Assembly: GCF_016518545.1 (NCBI RefSeq)
Contig: NZ_JACVTO010000020.1
Span: 1-64,000, forward strand
Direction of reading: 5' to 3'
Origin: Pseudomonas sp. S30
Lineage (GTDB): Bacteria > Pseudomonadota > Gammaproteobacteria > Pseudomonadales > Pseudomonadaceae
Length of the DNA stretch: 64,000 nucleotides
The position numbers and the translations under genes are program-made. The notes beneath the pieces are model-generated. The model had not been told where the DNA came from and ran no database searches. It worked only from the letters and a program-made list of their open reading frames with translations. Shown in pieces: positions 41,509 to 50,655 of this stretch. Positions within the stretch are counted from its first letter, which is position 1; each line of letters opens with the position of its first letter.

Positions 41509-42600
41509 TCAAGCGACAGCCTTTGACTGCGGCGACTGCTGCTCGAGCTCACGCACCAGCGGCAACACATGACGGCCGAAGTACTCCACCTCTTCCTGAA
41601 AGTGCAGGAAGCCGGACAGGATCAAGTCCACCCCCACCGCCTTGAGCGCGACGATGCGCTCGGCGATCTGGCGCGGCGTGCCGATCAGGTTGGTCTTGAA
41701 CCCATCGTTGTACTGCACCAGGTCCTCGAAACTGGACTCGGCCCAGTTGCCCTCGCCTTCCGGGCTGGCCGCACCCGCATGGCGGACTTCACTGCGAAAA
41801 CCCTCCACCGCCTGTGGATCGGCCTTGGCGATGATCTCGTCGAGCACCGCCCGAGCCTGAGCCTCGGTGTCGCGGGCGATGATGAACGCGTTGATGCCCA
41901 CCTTCACCGAGTGCCCGTTGGCGGCGGCCTTGGCGCGCAGGTCGTCGATCTGCCGCTTCACACCCTCGACGCTGTTGCCGTTGGTGAAGTACCAGTCCGA
42001 AACGCGCGCCGCCATGTCCCGCGCAGCCCGCGAGCTGCCCCCCTGGAAAATCTCGGGGTGCGGGCGTTGCAGGGGCTTGGGCTTGAGGGTGTAATTGTTG
42101 AAACGATAGAAATCGCCGTGGAAGCTGAAGTCGTCCTGGGTCCAGATACCCTTCAGGGCCCGGATGAACTCCTCGGAACGGCGATAGCGCTCGTCGTGGT
42201 CCAGCCACGGCTCGCCGATCGCGCGAAACTCGCCCTTGAACCAGCCGGAGACCACATTGATCGCCACGCGTCCAGCGGTGAACTGGTCGATACTCGCCAG
42301 CTGTTTGGCCGCGAGCGCCGGGGTCCAGGGGCCGGGCAAAATGGCCGCGATCACCTTGAGGGTTTTGGTGGCGGCGAGCAAGGCATGGCTGATGGTCACC
42401 GATTCGTGCTGATTGTCTGCACCGTAGCCGGCGGTGAAGCGAATCTGCGACAGCGCATAGTCGAATCCAGCGCGCTCGGCAATTTGCGCCAGGGTGCGAT
42501 TGTAGTCGATGTCCCAGTGGGTGCGCTGCTCGATGCGGCTGACCACCAGGCCACCGCTGACATTGGGCACCCAATAGGCGAAGCGGATCGGTTGGCTCAT
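41509..42600 (-). CDS. sfnG: Dimethylsulfone monooxygenase SfnG
   Basis: A 363-aa FMNH2-dependent monooxygenase converting dimethylsulfone to methanesulfinate, the first step of dimethylsulfone sulfur scavenging in Pseudomonas. It starts MSQPIRFAYWVPNVSGGLVV, and the luciferase-fold blocks HESVTISHALLAATKTL and GRVAINVVSGWFKGEFRAIG are typical of SfnG and MsuD-related proteins. ATG 42600 has AGGAGACACGTC before it. It needs a separate flavin reductase. Transcription is probably sigma54-dependent and SfnR-activated. Confidence 0.93.
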   Translation of the reverse strand: MSQPIRFAYWVPNVSGGLVVSRIEQRTHWDIDYNRTLAQIAERAGFDYALSQIRFTAGYGADNQHESVTISHALLAATKTLKVIAAILPGPWTPALAAKQLASIDQFTAGRVAINVVSGWFKGEFRAIGEPWLDHDERYRRSEEFIRALKGIWTQDDFSFHGDFYRFNNYTLKPKPLQRPHPEIFQGGSSRAARDMAARVSDWYFTNGNSVEGVKRQIDDLRAKAAANGHSVKVGINAFIIARDTEAQARAVLDEIIAKADPQAVEGFRSEVRHAGAASPEGEGNWAESSFEDLVQYNDGFKTNLIGTPRQIAERIVALKAVGVDLILSGFLHFQEEVEYFGRHVLPLVRELEQQSPQSKAVA

Positions 42601-42659
42601 GACGTGTCTCCTGTGCAAGCGGATTACGCCGCGCCCTGCGGCATTCACAGGGAGCCAGA

Positions 42660-42674
42660 GCAGCAACCGTGCCA
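42660..42674 (-). promoter_or_regulatory. Sigma54 (-24/-12) promoter of sfnG
   Basis: On the minus strand TGGCAC-GGTTG-CTGC matches the TGGCAC-N5-TTGC consensus, with the essential GG and GC 10 nt apart. It lies about 60 nt before the sfnG start, as expected for an SfnR-controlled gene. Confidence 0.65.
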
Positions 42675-42798
42675 ACCCGCCGACGCCGGAAATCGCGGCA
42701 TCTAGCGTGCCGAGTGATGTCGGCAGTGCCTACCAGCCGGTCAAAGTGCCCAGGCGCTGTTGCTGGGCGAACAGCGGATGGACGCGCCAGCGTATCCC

Positions 42799-43983
42799 TC
42801 AATGCGTCAGGGCGTACCGTCGGCAGTGCTCCAGATAGCCTTGCTCGTGACTGCCGACCAACTGGATCACGTTGCTCCACAGCCAGGAGGGCGCATCCAG
42901 CGTGGAGGAACGGTGCAATTGAAGATCCTGCATCCAGGCCGCGCGCGTGGACAGGTCCATTTGCCGGGCGTGGGCCAACCCCACCACCCTGGCCAGGTAA
43001 CCGGCGGCCTGACGGGCCTGTTGCTCATCCAGCTCGTCCAGTTCCAGCTTGAGGTCCTGGGGCAGCAGCTCACGGACGAAGAATCCGTGGTCGAGCATGC
43101 GCACCGCGACCATCCGATCGCCCAGGCCCGGAGACAGGTGACGAGCGCCCTCCACCACGCGCCGGCCGTTGTCGCGCGGCATCGAGGCGCGGGCAGCGCG
43201 CGGCGCCGCCGCGGCGATCGCTTCCTTGACATCCAGCAGGCAGAACTCCTGTTCGTCGCCCTCGCCCACGCCCATCAACACGGCGTAGCGCAGCAACCCC
43301 AGGGAGCTGCAACCCTTCACCCAATAGGCACAATCGAGCAGCTCGACGCGATCATCGGCACTGCGCCCTTTCAGGGATGTCACCAAAGTGTGGATTTCAT
43401 CGGAGGCACATAGCTTCTTCACCGCCGAGCGCTCCTCGCGCGACAGCGGCCAGAAGTGCTTGCCCAAGGGAATGCTCGGCCGTACCCGCTCGATGCGCTC
43501 GCGCGCCAGGTTCTTCCAGGTACGGCGCACGGCCGTGCGCATCCCGGCCTTGACCTGACTTGGGCGCTCGGGCTCCTCGTCATCGTTGCGCTCGAAGGCC
43601 ATGGCATAGCCCTGCACCATGTCCTCGAGCATGCGCGCGGTGGTCACGCCCGGCAGATCGGAACTGCGTGCGGCCGTGGCCAAAGACAGGCCCAGCCGCA
43701 CCAGATCGTGTACCGGGTTACCGATCACCGTCTGGTCCAGGTCACGTATGTGGATATCGATTCGCCCCTTGAGATCACCGGTCGGTCCCAGGTTGCCTGC
43801 ATGGCAATCGCCGCAGATCCATACGGCAGGTCCGCTCGGCAGTCGTCGTCCCGATTGCGTGTGCAGCCAGTCGTAGAACTGAACGGTGCTGCCGCGCACG
43901 TAGGCATGTGCCGAGCGTGCCATTTTCAAGTTGCGCAGCTGGGTGAGGGTTTCGATGCGTGCAGAGGGGCGCGGTAATTTCAT
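42799..43983 (-). CDS. DUF2252-family protein
   Basis: A 394-aa protein of the DUF2252 group: MARSAHAYVRGSTVQFYDWL, then CGDCHAGNLGPTG and IRDLDQTVIGNPVHDLVRL, which resemble the HxDxxxxN-like and DFD-like loops of aminoglycoside-phosphotransferase/kinase folds. ATG 43983 begins MKLPRPSARIETL; an upstream extension is possible but unsupported. No function is established for the family, though a kinase-like fold is often proposed. Same strand as the small genes at 44047-45055, without overlap. Confidence 0.8.
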   Translation of the reverse strand: MKLPRPSARIETLTQLRNLKMARSAHAYVRGSTVQFYDWLHTQSGRRLPSGPAVWICGDCHAGNLGPTGDLKGRIDIHIRDLDQTVIGNPVHDLVRLGLSLATAARSSDLPGVTTARMLEDMVQGYAMAFERNDDEEPERPSQVKAGMRTAVRRTWKNLARERIERVRPSIPLGKHFWPLSREERSAVKKLCASDEIHTLVTSLKGRSADDRVELLDCAYWVKGCSSLGLLRYAVLMGVGEGDEQEFCLLDVKEAIAAAAPRAARASMPRDNGRRVVEGARHLSPGLGDRMVAVRMLDHGFFVRELLPQDLKLELDELDEQQARQAAGYLARVVGLAHARQMDLSTRAAWMQDLQLHRSSTLDAPSWLWSNVIQLVGSHEQGYLEHCRRYALTH

Positions 43984-44046
43984 GGAAATCTCGGGGCCGG
44001 GCGATATCAGATTGACTCTACCGGCCACAACATGTTCCAAAATGTT

Positions 44047-44397
44047 TCAAAGCTTCGCCAGCGCTGCCCATCTGCTTCGAACCTCACTCCAGCAACGGGC
44101 CACTTCAGCGCCGACACTGCCCCGGACCGGTTCGCAGGGTGCGAAAGGCCTGGCGTTCAAATGCTCGAGTAAGAAGGCGTCCGTCCACCCTGCCCATTCC
44201 CCCACCATGGACCTCAAGTTGTGGTGCAGCACCGGATATACCTCGAGCCACAGAACACTGTTTACCTGATCAGGGGTATAGCCGCTGCGCGCCAACTGGG
44301 CAGCCACCTGGTCGAAGCTGGCATCGACGTCGGTGTCCAGGAACAGCTCCGACAGGGCCTGCCAAACCATCAGGCGGTCCGCCCCGATCGCGGTCAT
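44047..44397 (-). CDS. Small DUF7079-like protein
   Basis: A 116-aa soluble protein starting MTAIGADRLMVWQALSELFL, with YTPDQVNSVLWLEVYPVLH and GEWAGWTDAFLLEHL, a pattern I associate with the DUF7079 family (moderate certainty). Its ATG overlaps the stop of the 44394 gene (ATGA), making it the last of a coupled trio. No catalytic motif is visible. Confidence 0.6.
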   Translation of the reverse strand: MTAIGADRLMVWQALSELFLDTDVDASFDQVAAQLARSGYTPDQVNSVLWLEVYPVLHHNLRSMVGEWAGWTDAFLLEHLNARPFAPCEPVRGSVGAEVARCWSEVRSRWAALAKL

Positions 44398-44816
44398 TGC
44401 GGATGTCCTGGCGCGTCAGGAGCAGAAGACACAGCGCCTTGATGATCTGGGGCAGATGCGGCAGGCCCGTGACCAGCACCCTCATCGGTGCGAGTGGAGG
44501 CGGTTTCCAGGCTGGCATGCCAGTGTGCATAGGGCGAGTTGCGCACCAGGTGACGGTTGTAGTCCGGACTGCCGTCGTCCCACCAGACCGGGCCCCGCTC
44601 GCCGAGCGCGACCTTGGCGCTGTCGACATCGGCGCGGGCGGCCCGCAAGGCCTGTGCGTCGTCGTCGTGCCTGGCCTGTTTGACGCCACGGCGCGCGGCC
44701 ATCAGTGCACTGACCAGCGCCTGACGACGTGTTTCGGGCAGCGACGGGTCGCTACAACGCCACAGGCGACCCCGCACCACGAAATAGCGGCCGTCCGGGG
44801 TGGTTGGGTAATTCAT
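44394..44816 (-). CDS. Conserved hypothetical protein
   Basis: A 140-aa basic protein beginning MNYPTTPDGRYFVVRGRLWR, with a helical charged middle (RRGVKQARHDDDAQALRAAR) and ERGPVWWDDGSPDYNRHLV. The last 35 or so residues are low-complexity (Ala/Pro/Asp-rich) and may be a disordered tail or a frame change after the conserved part. Start and stop overlap neighbours by ATGA on both sides. Function unknown. Confidence 0.65.
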   Translation of the reverse strand: MNYPTTPDGRYFVVRGRLWRCSDPSLPETRRQALVSALMAARRGVKQARHDDDAQALRAARADVDSAKVALGERGPVWWDDGSPDYNRHLVRNSPYAHWHASLETASTRTDEGAGHGPAASAPDHQGAVSSAPDAPGHPQ

Positions 44817-44968
44817 CCATACTGATCGTCGACATCCTCGTCGATCGACTCATCGTCCTGAACCTCATCCGGGTCGTTAGGCGCAGGAGACGCGGGCTTG
44901 CGAGGATCGTTGATGAAGGGGATTCGACTAGGGCCCTGCTCTTCCAGGCCTTCGGTTTCTGGCTGCAT
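44813..44968 (-). CDS. 51-aa acidic hypothetical protein
   Basis: A short acidic, probably disordered protein from ATG 44968 (MQPETEGLEEQGPSRIPFIN ... VDDQYG). The start is supported by a perfect AAGGAGG 9 nt upstream, and its stop overlaps the next start (ATGA). A longer frame to 45055 exists but the ribosome site argues against it. Function unknown; possibly co-transcribed with the downstream pair. Confidence 0.55.
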   Translation of the reverse strand: MQPETEGLEEQGPSRIPFINDPRKPASPAPNDPDEVQDDESIDEDVDDQYG

Positions 44969-45051
44969 GGTGATTCCTCCTTGTCTGCACCTTGGAGTTG
45001 CATCGGCCTCGGTCGTTCCGTCTTGCAGCAGGCGCGTGCAGCAGGCGCACT

Positions 45052-45558
45052 TCATGCAGCTCTGATGACCGCCAGCAGGCTCTGCGCGTCGCTCACCTCG
45101 AACTGTCCCGCCGCCTCGATCGCCAGGTGACGGACCACACCGTCATCCACCAGCATGGCGTAGCCCAATGAGCGATAGCCCATGCCACGCCCCGACAGAT
45201 CCTGGCCTAATCCGCACGCCTGGGTGAACAGCCCGTTGCCATCGGCGATCATCTGCACCAGCTCGGCGGTGCCCATGCCCTCGCCCCAGGCCTGCATGAC
45301 GAAGGCATCATTGACCGAGAGGCACAGGATTTCGTCGATGCCAGCGTCGAACAACGCCTGCGCGGCCGCCACATAGCCCGGCACATGGCGTTGCGAGCAA
45401 GTCGGCGTGAAGGCCCCAGGCAAGCCGAAGATCAACACCCGGCGGCCAGCACAGCGCTCGCGCAGGGAAAACGCGGCGGGGCCGACCGCGCAGACGCCCT
45501 CTTGTGCGTTGTACTGGTGGAGGATCACGTCAGGAAGGGCGTCGCCGGGCTTGATCAT
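45052..45558 (-). CDS. Peroxiredoxin (Prx5-type)
   Basis: A 168-aa peroxiredoxin. The peroxidatic cysteine is C54 in LPGAFTPTCSQRHVPGY, the hallmark of the Prx5 subfamily that reduces peroxides using thioredoxin or glutaredoxin. MIKPGDALPDVILHQY is a typical start, with AAGGATCC upstream of ATG 45558. It is divergent from the GntP permease and upstream of the small acidic protein. Normal length for the family. Confidence 0.88.
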   Translation of the reverse strand: MIKPGDALPDVILHQYNAQEGVCAVGPAAFSLRERCAGRRVLIFGLPGAFTPTCSQRHVPGYVAAAQALFDAGIDEILCLSVNDAFVMQAWGEGMGTAELVQMIADGNGLFTQACGLGQDLSGRGMGYRSLGYAMLVDDGVVRHLAIEAAGQFEVSDAQSLLAVIRAA

Positions 45559-45752
45559 GGTCGGATCCTTGAGGTGAAAAGAGCATTGTAGGTAATTACC
45601 TGCTTGTTTAGCCCAATGAAGGGGCGGCTATTTCTAAAAAATCTTTCATCCAGGGACGCCCGCAAACCCATGGCTGGGCTAGTCATCTATATGAATAGCT
45701 GCGTTATAGTCGATCCAAGCAAGTAACAACACATTACAAGAAGAGGTTTGCC

Positions 45753-47123
45753 TTGGATCCCACATCTGCCACGTGGCTCGCCCACGACACCCAACTGCTG
45801 CTCTGCTGCCTGGCGGCCATCGCCTGCATCGTGGTGCTGATCAGTATCACCAAGCTGCCCCCGTTCCTCTCCATCCTCATCGGCACCTTCGTGGCGGGCC
45901 TGGGCGCCGCCCTGCCGCCGGAAGCCGTGGCCAAAGCCTTCGCCAAAGGCGCCGGGAGCCTGCTCGGGGAAGCCGGGATGATCATCGCCCTGGGCGCGAT
46001 GCTCGGCGCCCTGATGGCCGAATCCGGTGCGGCCGATCGTATCGCCTCCACACTGCTGCGCCATGCCAAGGGCAAGGCATTGCCCTGGGTAATGGCCTTG
46101 GTGGCGATGGTCATCGGCCTGCCGCTGTTCTTCGAAGTGGGGCTGGTGTTGATGGTGCCGGTGATCTTCGTCATCGCTCGGCAATCCGGCCAGCCGCTGC
46201 TCAAGGTGGCTATTCCAGCGCTGGCTGGCATGACCACCCTGCACGCGCTCATGCCGCCGCATCCTGGTCCGCTGATCGCCGTGGGCGCACTGCAGGCCGA
46301 CCTCGGCACCACCATGCTGCTGGGGCTGTGCATCGCCGTACCCGCCGTGATCCTGGCCGGTCCGCTGTATGGCATTTGGCTATCTAAGCGCATGGATGTG
46401 CAGGAACCCGCCGAGTTGGGCGCGCTGTTCACCGCCAAGACCAACACCCGGCGCCAGCCCAGCTTCGTGATGTCGCTGCTGATCATCCTGCTGCCGGTGC
46501 TGCTGATGCTGGGCAGCACTCTTGCCAAAGTGGCCATGGCGCCGCAGAGCAGCCTGGCGCTGACTCTCAGGTTCCTCAGTGAGCCCCTGATCGCCCTGGG
46601 CCTGGCAGTGATCGCCGCGGTGATCTGCCTGGGTTGGTCGATCGGCATGGCGCGCGACCAGGTCGGTAGCGTGCTGCGCAAGAGCCTGGCGCCCATCGCC
46701 GTGCTGCTGCTGACCATCGGTGCAGGTGGCGGCCTCAAGCAGACCCTGCTGGAGGCGGGTGTCAGCGACACCATCAGCAAGGTCGCCAGCGGTGCGCACC
46801 TGTCGTACGTGCTGCTGGCCTGGCTGATCGCGGTGGCGCTGCGGCAGGCCACGGGGTCGGCAACCGTGGCCACTACTACCACGGCCGGCATTCTCGCGCC
46901 GTTGACCGTCGGGCTTGCCAGCACCCAGAGTTCGCTGGTGGCGCTGGCCATCGGTGCCGGTTCGGTGTTCTTCTGCCATGTCAACGATGCGGGTTTCTGG
47001 ATGGTACGCGAGTACTTCGGCCTGCAACTCAAGCAGACCCTGTGGGTGTGGTCGGTGTTGCAGACCATCGTTTCGGTGGTCGGGCTGATCGGCACTCTGT
47101 TGCTGTGGCAATGGCTGTCATGA
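45753..47123 (+). CDS. gntP: GntP-family gluconate:H+ symporter
   Basis: A 456-aa permease with about 12-14 hydrophobic segments, from the GntP/gluconate symporter family. Diagnostic stretches include LPLFFEVGLVLMVPVIF, MPPHPGPLIAVGALQADLGT and HVNDAGFWMVREYF. The coding frame begins at TTG 45753 (TTGGATCCC...), with AGAGG 7 nt upstream; the first ATG is too far inside the first membrane segments, so a TTG start is the best reading. Substrate could be gluconate or another sugar acid. No gluconate kinase lies beside it. Confidence 0.87.
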   Translation: MDPTSATWLAHDTQLLLCCLAAIACIVVLISITKLPPFLSILIGTFVAGLGAALPPEAVAKAFAKGAGSLLGEAGMIIALGAMLGALMAESGAADRIASTLLRHAKGKALPWVMALVAMVIGLPLFFEVGLVLMVPVIFVIARQSGQPLLKVAIPALAGMTTLHALMPPHPGPLIAVGALQADLGTTMLLGLCIAVPAVILAGPLYGIWLSKRMDVQEPAELGALFTAKTNTRRQPSFVMSLLIILLPVLLMLGSTLAKVAMAPQSSLALTLRFLSEPLIALGLAVIAAVICLGWSIGMARDQVGSVLRKSLAPIAVLLLTIGAGGGLKQTLLEAGVSDTISKVASGAHLSYVLLAWLIAVALRQATGSATVATTTTAGILAPLTVGLASTQSSLVALAIGAGSVFFCHVNDAGFWMVREYFGLQLKQTLWVWSVLQTIVSVVGLIGTLLLWQWLS

Positions 47124-47185
47124 TGCTCCGCTGGGGACGACTCATCACGCAAGCCAGGGTGTCATGTTAAATAAGTTTCACATGC

Positions 47186-47204
47186 GCTAATGATTCTCAT
47201 TGAG
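47186..47204. promoter_or_regulatory. Fur box upstream of efeU
   Basis: GCTAATGATTCTCATTGAG matches 13 of 19 positions of the Fur consensus GATAATGATAATCATTATC and contains the palindrome AATGA/TCATT. It lies 51 nt before the EfeU start, so iron repression of the operon is likely. Confidence 0.6.
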
Positions 47205-47254
47205 GTAGATTGATGGCCACCTGCTCTCATGCCAGCGGTCACCTCGGGAGAATC

Positions 47255-48103
47255 ATGCTCGTTCCTTTCCTCATCATGCTCCGCGAGGGCATCGAAGCCG
47301 CGCTCATCGTCGGCATCATCGCCAGCTACCTGCGCCAGACCGGACGGGGCCAGTGGATGCCCGCGGTCTGGATCGGGGTATTTCTTGCCGTGGCGCTGTC
47401 GCTGCTGGTCGGTGCGGGCCTCGAAGTGATGAGCCGCGAATTTCCGCAAAAGCAGCAGGAACTGTTCGAGGCGATCGTCGGGCTGGCAGCCGTGGTCATG
47501 CTCAGCGCCATGGTGCTGTGGATGCGCAAGATGGCACGGTCGATCAAGCACGACCTGCATGCCTCGCTCGAAGCCGCACTGGCCGGCTCGCGGCATCAGG
47601 CCTGGGCGCTGATCGGCATGGTGTTCTTCGCCGTGGCCCGGGAAGGATTGGAGACGGTGTTCTTCCTCTTGGCGGTGTTCCAGCAGAGCAGCGGCGCGGC
47701 AGCGCCCCTGGGTGCCCTGCTGGGGCTGGTCGCTGCGGTACTGGTGGGGTTGGCACTCTATTCGGGCAGCCTGCGTCTGAACCTGGGGCAGTTCTTCCGC
47801 TGGACCGGCCTGTTCATCCTGGTGGTAGCCGCCGGCATTCTGGCCAACGCGGTACAGGCGCTGCATGAGGCGGGGGTGTGGAACCTGCTGCAGGGCGTGG
47901 TGTTCGACACCAGCCACGTGCTGCCCGCGGACGGGCCGACCGGCTCGGTGCTGGCCGGCATGTTCGGCTACCAGGACACCCCGACCGTGAGCACCCTGGG
48001 CGCGTACCTGCTGTACTTGACAGCTGCGCTGGTGCTGTTCTTCTGGCCCGCTTCGGCCAACCCCACTTCGTCCAACACCGCGCATCGGCAGGGTCCCGCA
48101 TGA
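47255..48103 (+). CDS. efeU: EfeU ferrous-iron permease
   Basis: A 282-aa OFeT/Ftr1-type membrane protein with about seven spans. The two REGxE-type iron-binding motifs are LREGIEAAL near residue 9 and AREGLETVF near residue 130. ATG 47255 has GGGAG 5 nt upstream; a longer frame from 47210 is unlikely. It transports Fe2+ (or Fe3+ made by the partner proteins) into the cytoplasm. The stop overlaps efeO (ATGA). Confidence 0.93.
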   Translation: MLVPFLIMLREGIEAALIVGIIASYLRQTGRGQWMPAVWIGVFLAVALSLLVGAGLEVMSREFPQKQQELFEAIVGLAAVVMLSAMVLWMRKMARSIKHDLHASLEAALAGSRHQAWALIGMVFFAVAREGLETVFFLLAVFQQSSGAAAPLGALLGLVAAVLVGLALYSGSLRLNLGQFFRWTGLFILVVAAGILANAVQALHEAGVWNLLQGVVFDTSHVLPADGPTGSVLAGMFGYQDTPTVSTLGAYLLYLTAALVLFFWPASANPTSSNTAHRQGPA

Positions 48104-49329
48104 GCCGTCACGACACCGGCACGCCCGGCAACCTTCCCTCCCCGCGCCTCTTGCGCCTGGCCCTGGCTGGCAGCGTGGCGCTGATGATCGGCGCCGCGGG
48201 CGTATTCTATTACGCCGCGCATCAGGCCCAGGCCAGACATGCGGCCCCGGGCGAACAGGAAACCGTAGTCACTGTGCTCGATCATGCCTGTGAACCGAAC
48301 GCACTCAAGGTGGCCGCCGGCGTGAACCGCTTCCGGATCATTAATCGATCCCAGCGCGCCGTGGAGTGGGAGATCCTCGATGGCGTGCTGGTGATCGAGG
48401 AGCGCGAGAACATTGCGCCGGGCTTGTCGCAGCTCATCACCGCGAACTTGCAGCCCGGCCAGTACACGATCACCTGCGGGCTGTTGAGCAATCCGCGCGG
48501 CAGCCTCACCGTGACCCCGACTGCCGCCTCCGACGCGGCGGCCAAGGCGCGGCCCGCACTGACGGCGTTCATCGGCCCGTTGTCCGAATACCGTGTGTAC
48601 CTGAGCAGCCAGGGTGGCGCGCTGGTAAGGGCCGTCACCGCGCTGCAACAGGCCATCGAGGCGAATGACCTGCAGCAGGCCCAGCAGGCCTACGCCGCTG
48701 CGCGGTTGGTGTACCAACGTATCGCCCCCGCCAGCCAGCGCCTGGCTGAACTGGACAACCGCATAAACGCCCGCGCCGACTATTACGAGCAGCGCGAGCA
48801 GGACTCGGCGTTCGGCGGCTTCCACCGCCTCGAATACGGTCTCTATGGGCAACACAGCACCGTAGGCCTGGCCAGCGTGGCGCAGGCACTGACCCGGGAC
48901 GTCACCGAACTGAAGACGCAGTTGCTGGCCCAGTCAATCGCCCCCGCGCAATTCACCGCCGCGATGGTGCGCCACCTGCAAGGGCTGGCGAAGATCCGCA
49001 GCAGCGGTGAAGAGGAACGCTACAGCCATCTCGACCTGCCGGGCTTCGTCGCCAACCTGGAGGGCATCGGCAAGGCGATGGACCTGCTTCGACCCCTGCT
49101 CGGCCGAAACGGCACCACGCAACTGGCCACCGTCGACGACGCCCTGAACCGCTTCCATCAGCACCTGGCAGCCCTTGGCAAGGGCGAGCAGTACCCGCCG
49201 TACGACCAAGTGTCGACTGAAGACAAGCAGCGCATAGCCGACGACGCCCAGCGCCTGGCCGACGCCATCGCTGCGCTGGACCCCGTACTGGGCCTGAACG
49301 ACACCGCGACCCGAGCGAGTACCCAATGA
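48100..49329 (+). CDS. efeO: EfeO iron-binding protein (cupredoxin plus M75 domain)
   Basis: A 409-aa periplasmic protein, membrane-anchored by an N-terminal segment (about 18-42). Residues 60-140 look like a cupredoxin domain (ACEPNALKVAAGVNRFRIIN, ITCGLLSNPRGSL), then an imelysin/M75 domain with the HxxE metal site FGGFHRLEYGL. It presumably presents iron to EfeU. It is coupled by ATGA at both ends (to efeU and efeB). Confidence 0.92.
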   Translation: MSRHDTGTPGNLPSPRLLRLALAGSVALMIGAAGVFYYAAHQAQARHAAPGEQETVVTVLDHACEPNALKVAAGVNRFRIINRSQRAVEWEILDGVLVIEERENIAPGLSQLITANLQPGQYTITCGLLSNPRGSLTVTPTAASDAAAKARPALTAFIGPLSEYRVYLSSQGGALVRAVTALQQAIEANDLQQAQQAYAAARLVYQRIAPASQRLAELDNRINARADYYEQREQDSAFGGFHRLEYGLYGQHSTVGLASVAQALTRDVTELKTQLLAQSIAPAQFTAAMVRHLQGLAKIRSSGEEERYSHLDLPGFVANLEGIGKAMDLLRPLLGRNGTTQLATVDDALNRFHQHLAALGKGEQYPPYDQVSTEDKQRIADDAQRLADAIAALDPVLGLNDTATRASTQ

Positions 49330-50636
49330 CCGACCGCACCATCGCCAATGCCCCCCATTCTCCCGAGCGTCGCCGCCTGCTGGCAGGGCTGGGCGTCGCC
49401 GGGGTGGCCATGGCCGGCGCCAGCCTGGCCGGCTCCGCACTGGCCGCTCCCTCCCCAGCCAAGGTCACCGAAGCGCCCCACAGCGAGCGTACCGAGAAGC
49501 GCAACCCCTGGCTCGGCCAGCACCAGCCCGGCATCGTCACCCCACGCCCGGGAGCGGGCATGTTCGTCGCATTCGATGTGCTGGCGCAGAATGGCGACGA
49601 CCTCGAGCGACTGTTCCGCACGCTGGAGGCGCGCATCCGCTTCCTGATGGCAGGCGGCCCGGTACCGCAGGTGGATCCCAAGTTACCACCGCCGGATTCC
49701 GGGATCCTCGGCCCGGTGGTCACCCCGGACAACCTGACCATCACGGTCTCGGTCGGTGACTCGCTGTTCGACGAGCGCTTCGGCCTGAGCAGCGCCAGGC
49801 CCAGGCGTCTGACCCGCATGAGCGGTTTCCCCAACGACGCCCTGGAGGCCGAGCGCTGCCACGGCGATCTCGGCCTGCAGTTCTGCTCCAATTCGCCGGA
49901 CACCAACATCCACGCCCTGCGCGACATCATCAAGACCCTGCCCGACCTGCTCTACGTGCGCTGGAAGCAGGAAGGCACGGTGCCGCCCCAGGCGCCGCGC
50001 AAGGCGGGCGAGCCTGAGCAGAGCGCGCGCAACTTCCTGGGTTTTCGCGACGGCTCGGCCAACCCCGATTCCAGCGACGCGGCGCTGATGGACCAGGTGG
50101 TGTGGGCCAAGGCCGGCGCAGAGCCCGCCTGGGCGGTCGGCGGCAGTTACCAGGTGGTACGGATCATCCGCAATCTGGTCGAGCGCTGGGACCGCACCCC
50201 GCTTCAGGAGCAGGAGTCGATCTTCGGCCGCAAGAAGGCCAGCGGCGCTCCCATGGACGGGCAGCGCGAAACCGATGTGCCGAACTACGCCCACGACGCG
50301 CAGGGCAAGCTGACGCGCCTGGACTCGCACATTCGCCTGGCCAACCCGCGCGACGCCGCCAGCCAGGCCAACCTGATCCTGCGCCGGCCGTTCAACTATT
50401 CCGCCGGCGTGGGCAGGAACGGCCAGCTGGACATGGGCCTGTTGTTCATCTGCTACCAGGCGGATCTGGAAAAAGGCTTCATCACCGTACAGAACCGCCT
50501 CAACGGTGAACCGCTGGAGGAATACATCAAACCGGTGGGCGGCGGCTATTTCTTCGCCCTGCCCGGCGTGAAACACGACCAGGATTTCATCGGCCGCTCG
50601 CTGCTCGGCGCGGCCCAGCCTTCCCACAACGCATGA
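49326..50636 (+). CDS. efeB: EfeB DyP-type haem peroxidase
   Basis: A 436-aa Tat-exported haem peroxidase. The twin-arginine signal is SPERRRLLAGLGVAGVAMAG. The DyP motif GxxDG is GFRDGSANP, and the axial His is in LDSHIRLANPRD. EfeB oxidises Fe2+ or uses iron-porphyrin to help release iron for EfeU. It starts in ATGA overlap with efeO and is followed after 19 nt by a second EfeO-like gene. Confidence 0.94.
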   Translation: MTDRTIANAPHSPERRRLLAGLGVAGVAMAGASLAGSALAAPSPAKVTEAPHSERTEKRNPWLGQHQPGIVTPRPGAGMFVAFDVLAQNGDDLERLFRTLEARIRFLMAGGPVPQVDPKLPPPDSGILGPVVTPDNLTITVSVGDSLFDERFGLSSARPRRLTRMSGFPNDALEAERCHGDLGLQFCSNSPDTNIHALRDIIKTLPDLLYVRWKQEGTVPPQAPRKAGEPEQSARNFLGFRDGSANPDSSDAALMDQVVWAKAGAEPAWAVGGSYQVVRIIRNLVERWDRTPLQEQESIFGRKKASGAPMDGQRETDVPNYAHDAQGKLTRLDSHIRLANPRDAASQANLILRRPFNYSAGVGRNGQLDMGLLFICYQADLEKGFITVQNRLNGEPLEEYIKPVGGGYFFALPGVKHDQDFIGRSLLGAAQPSHNA

Positions 50637-50655
50637 CACGGATCAGGACGCCTAC

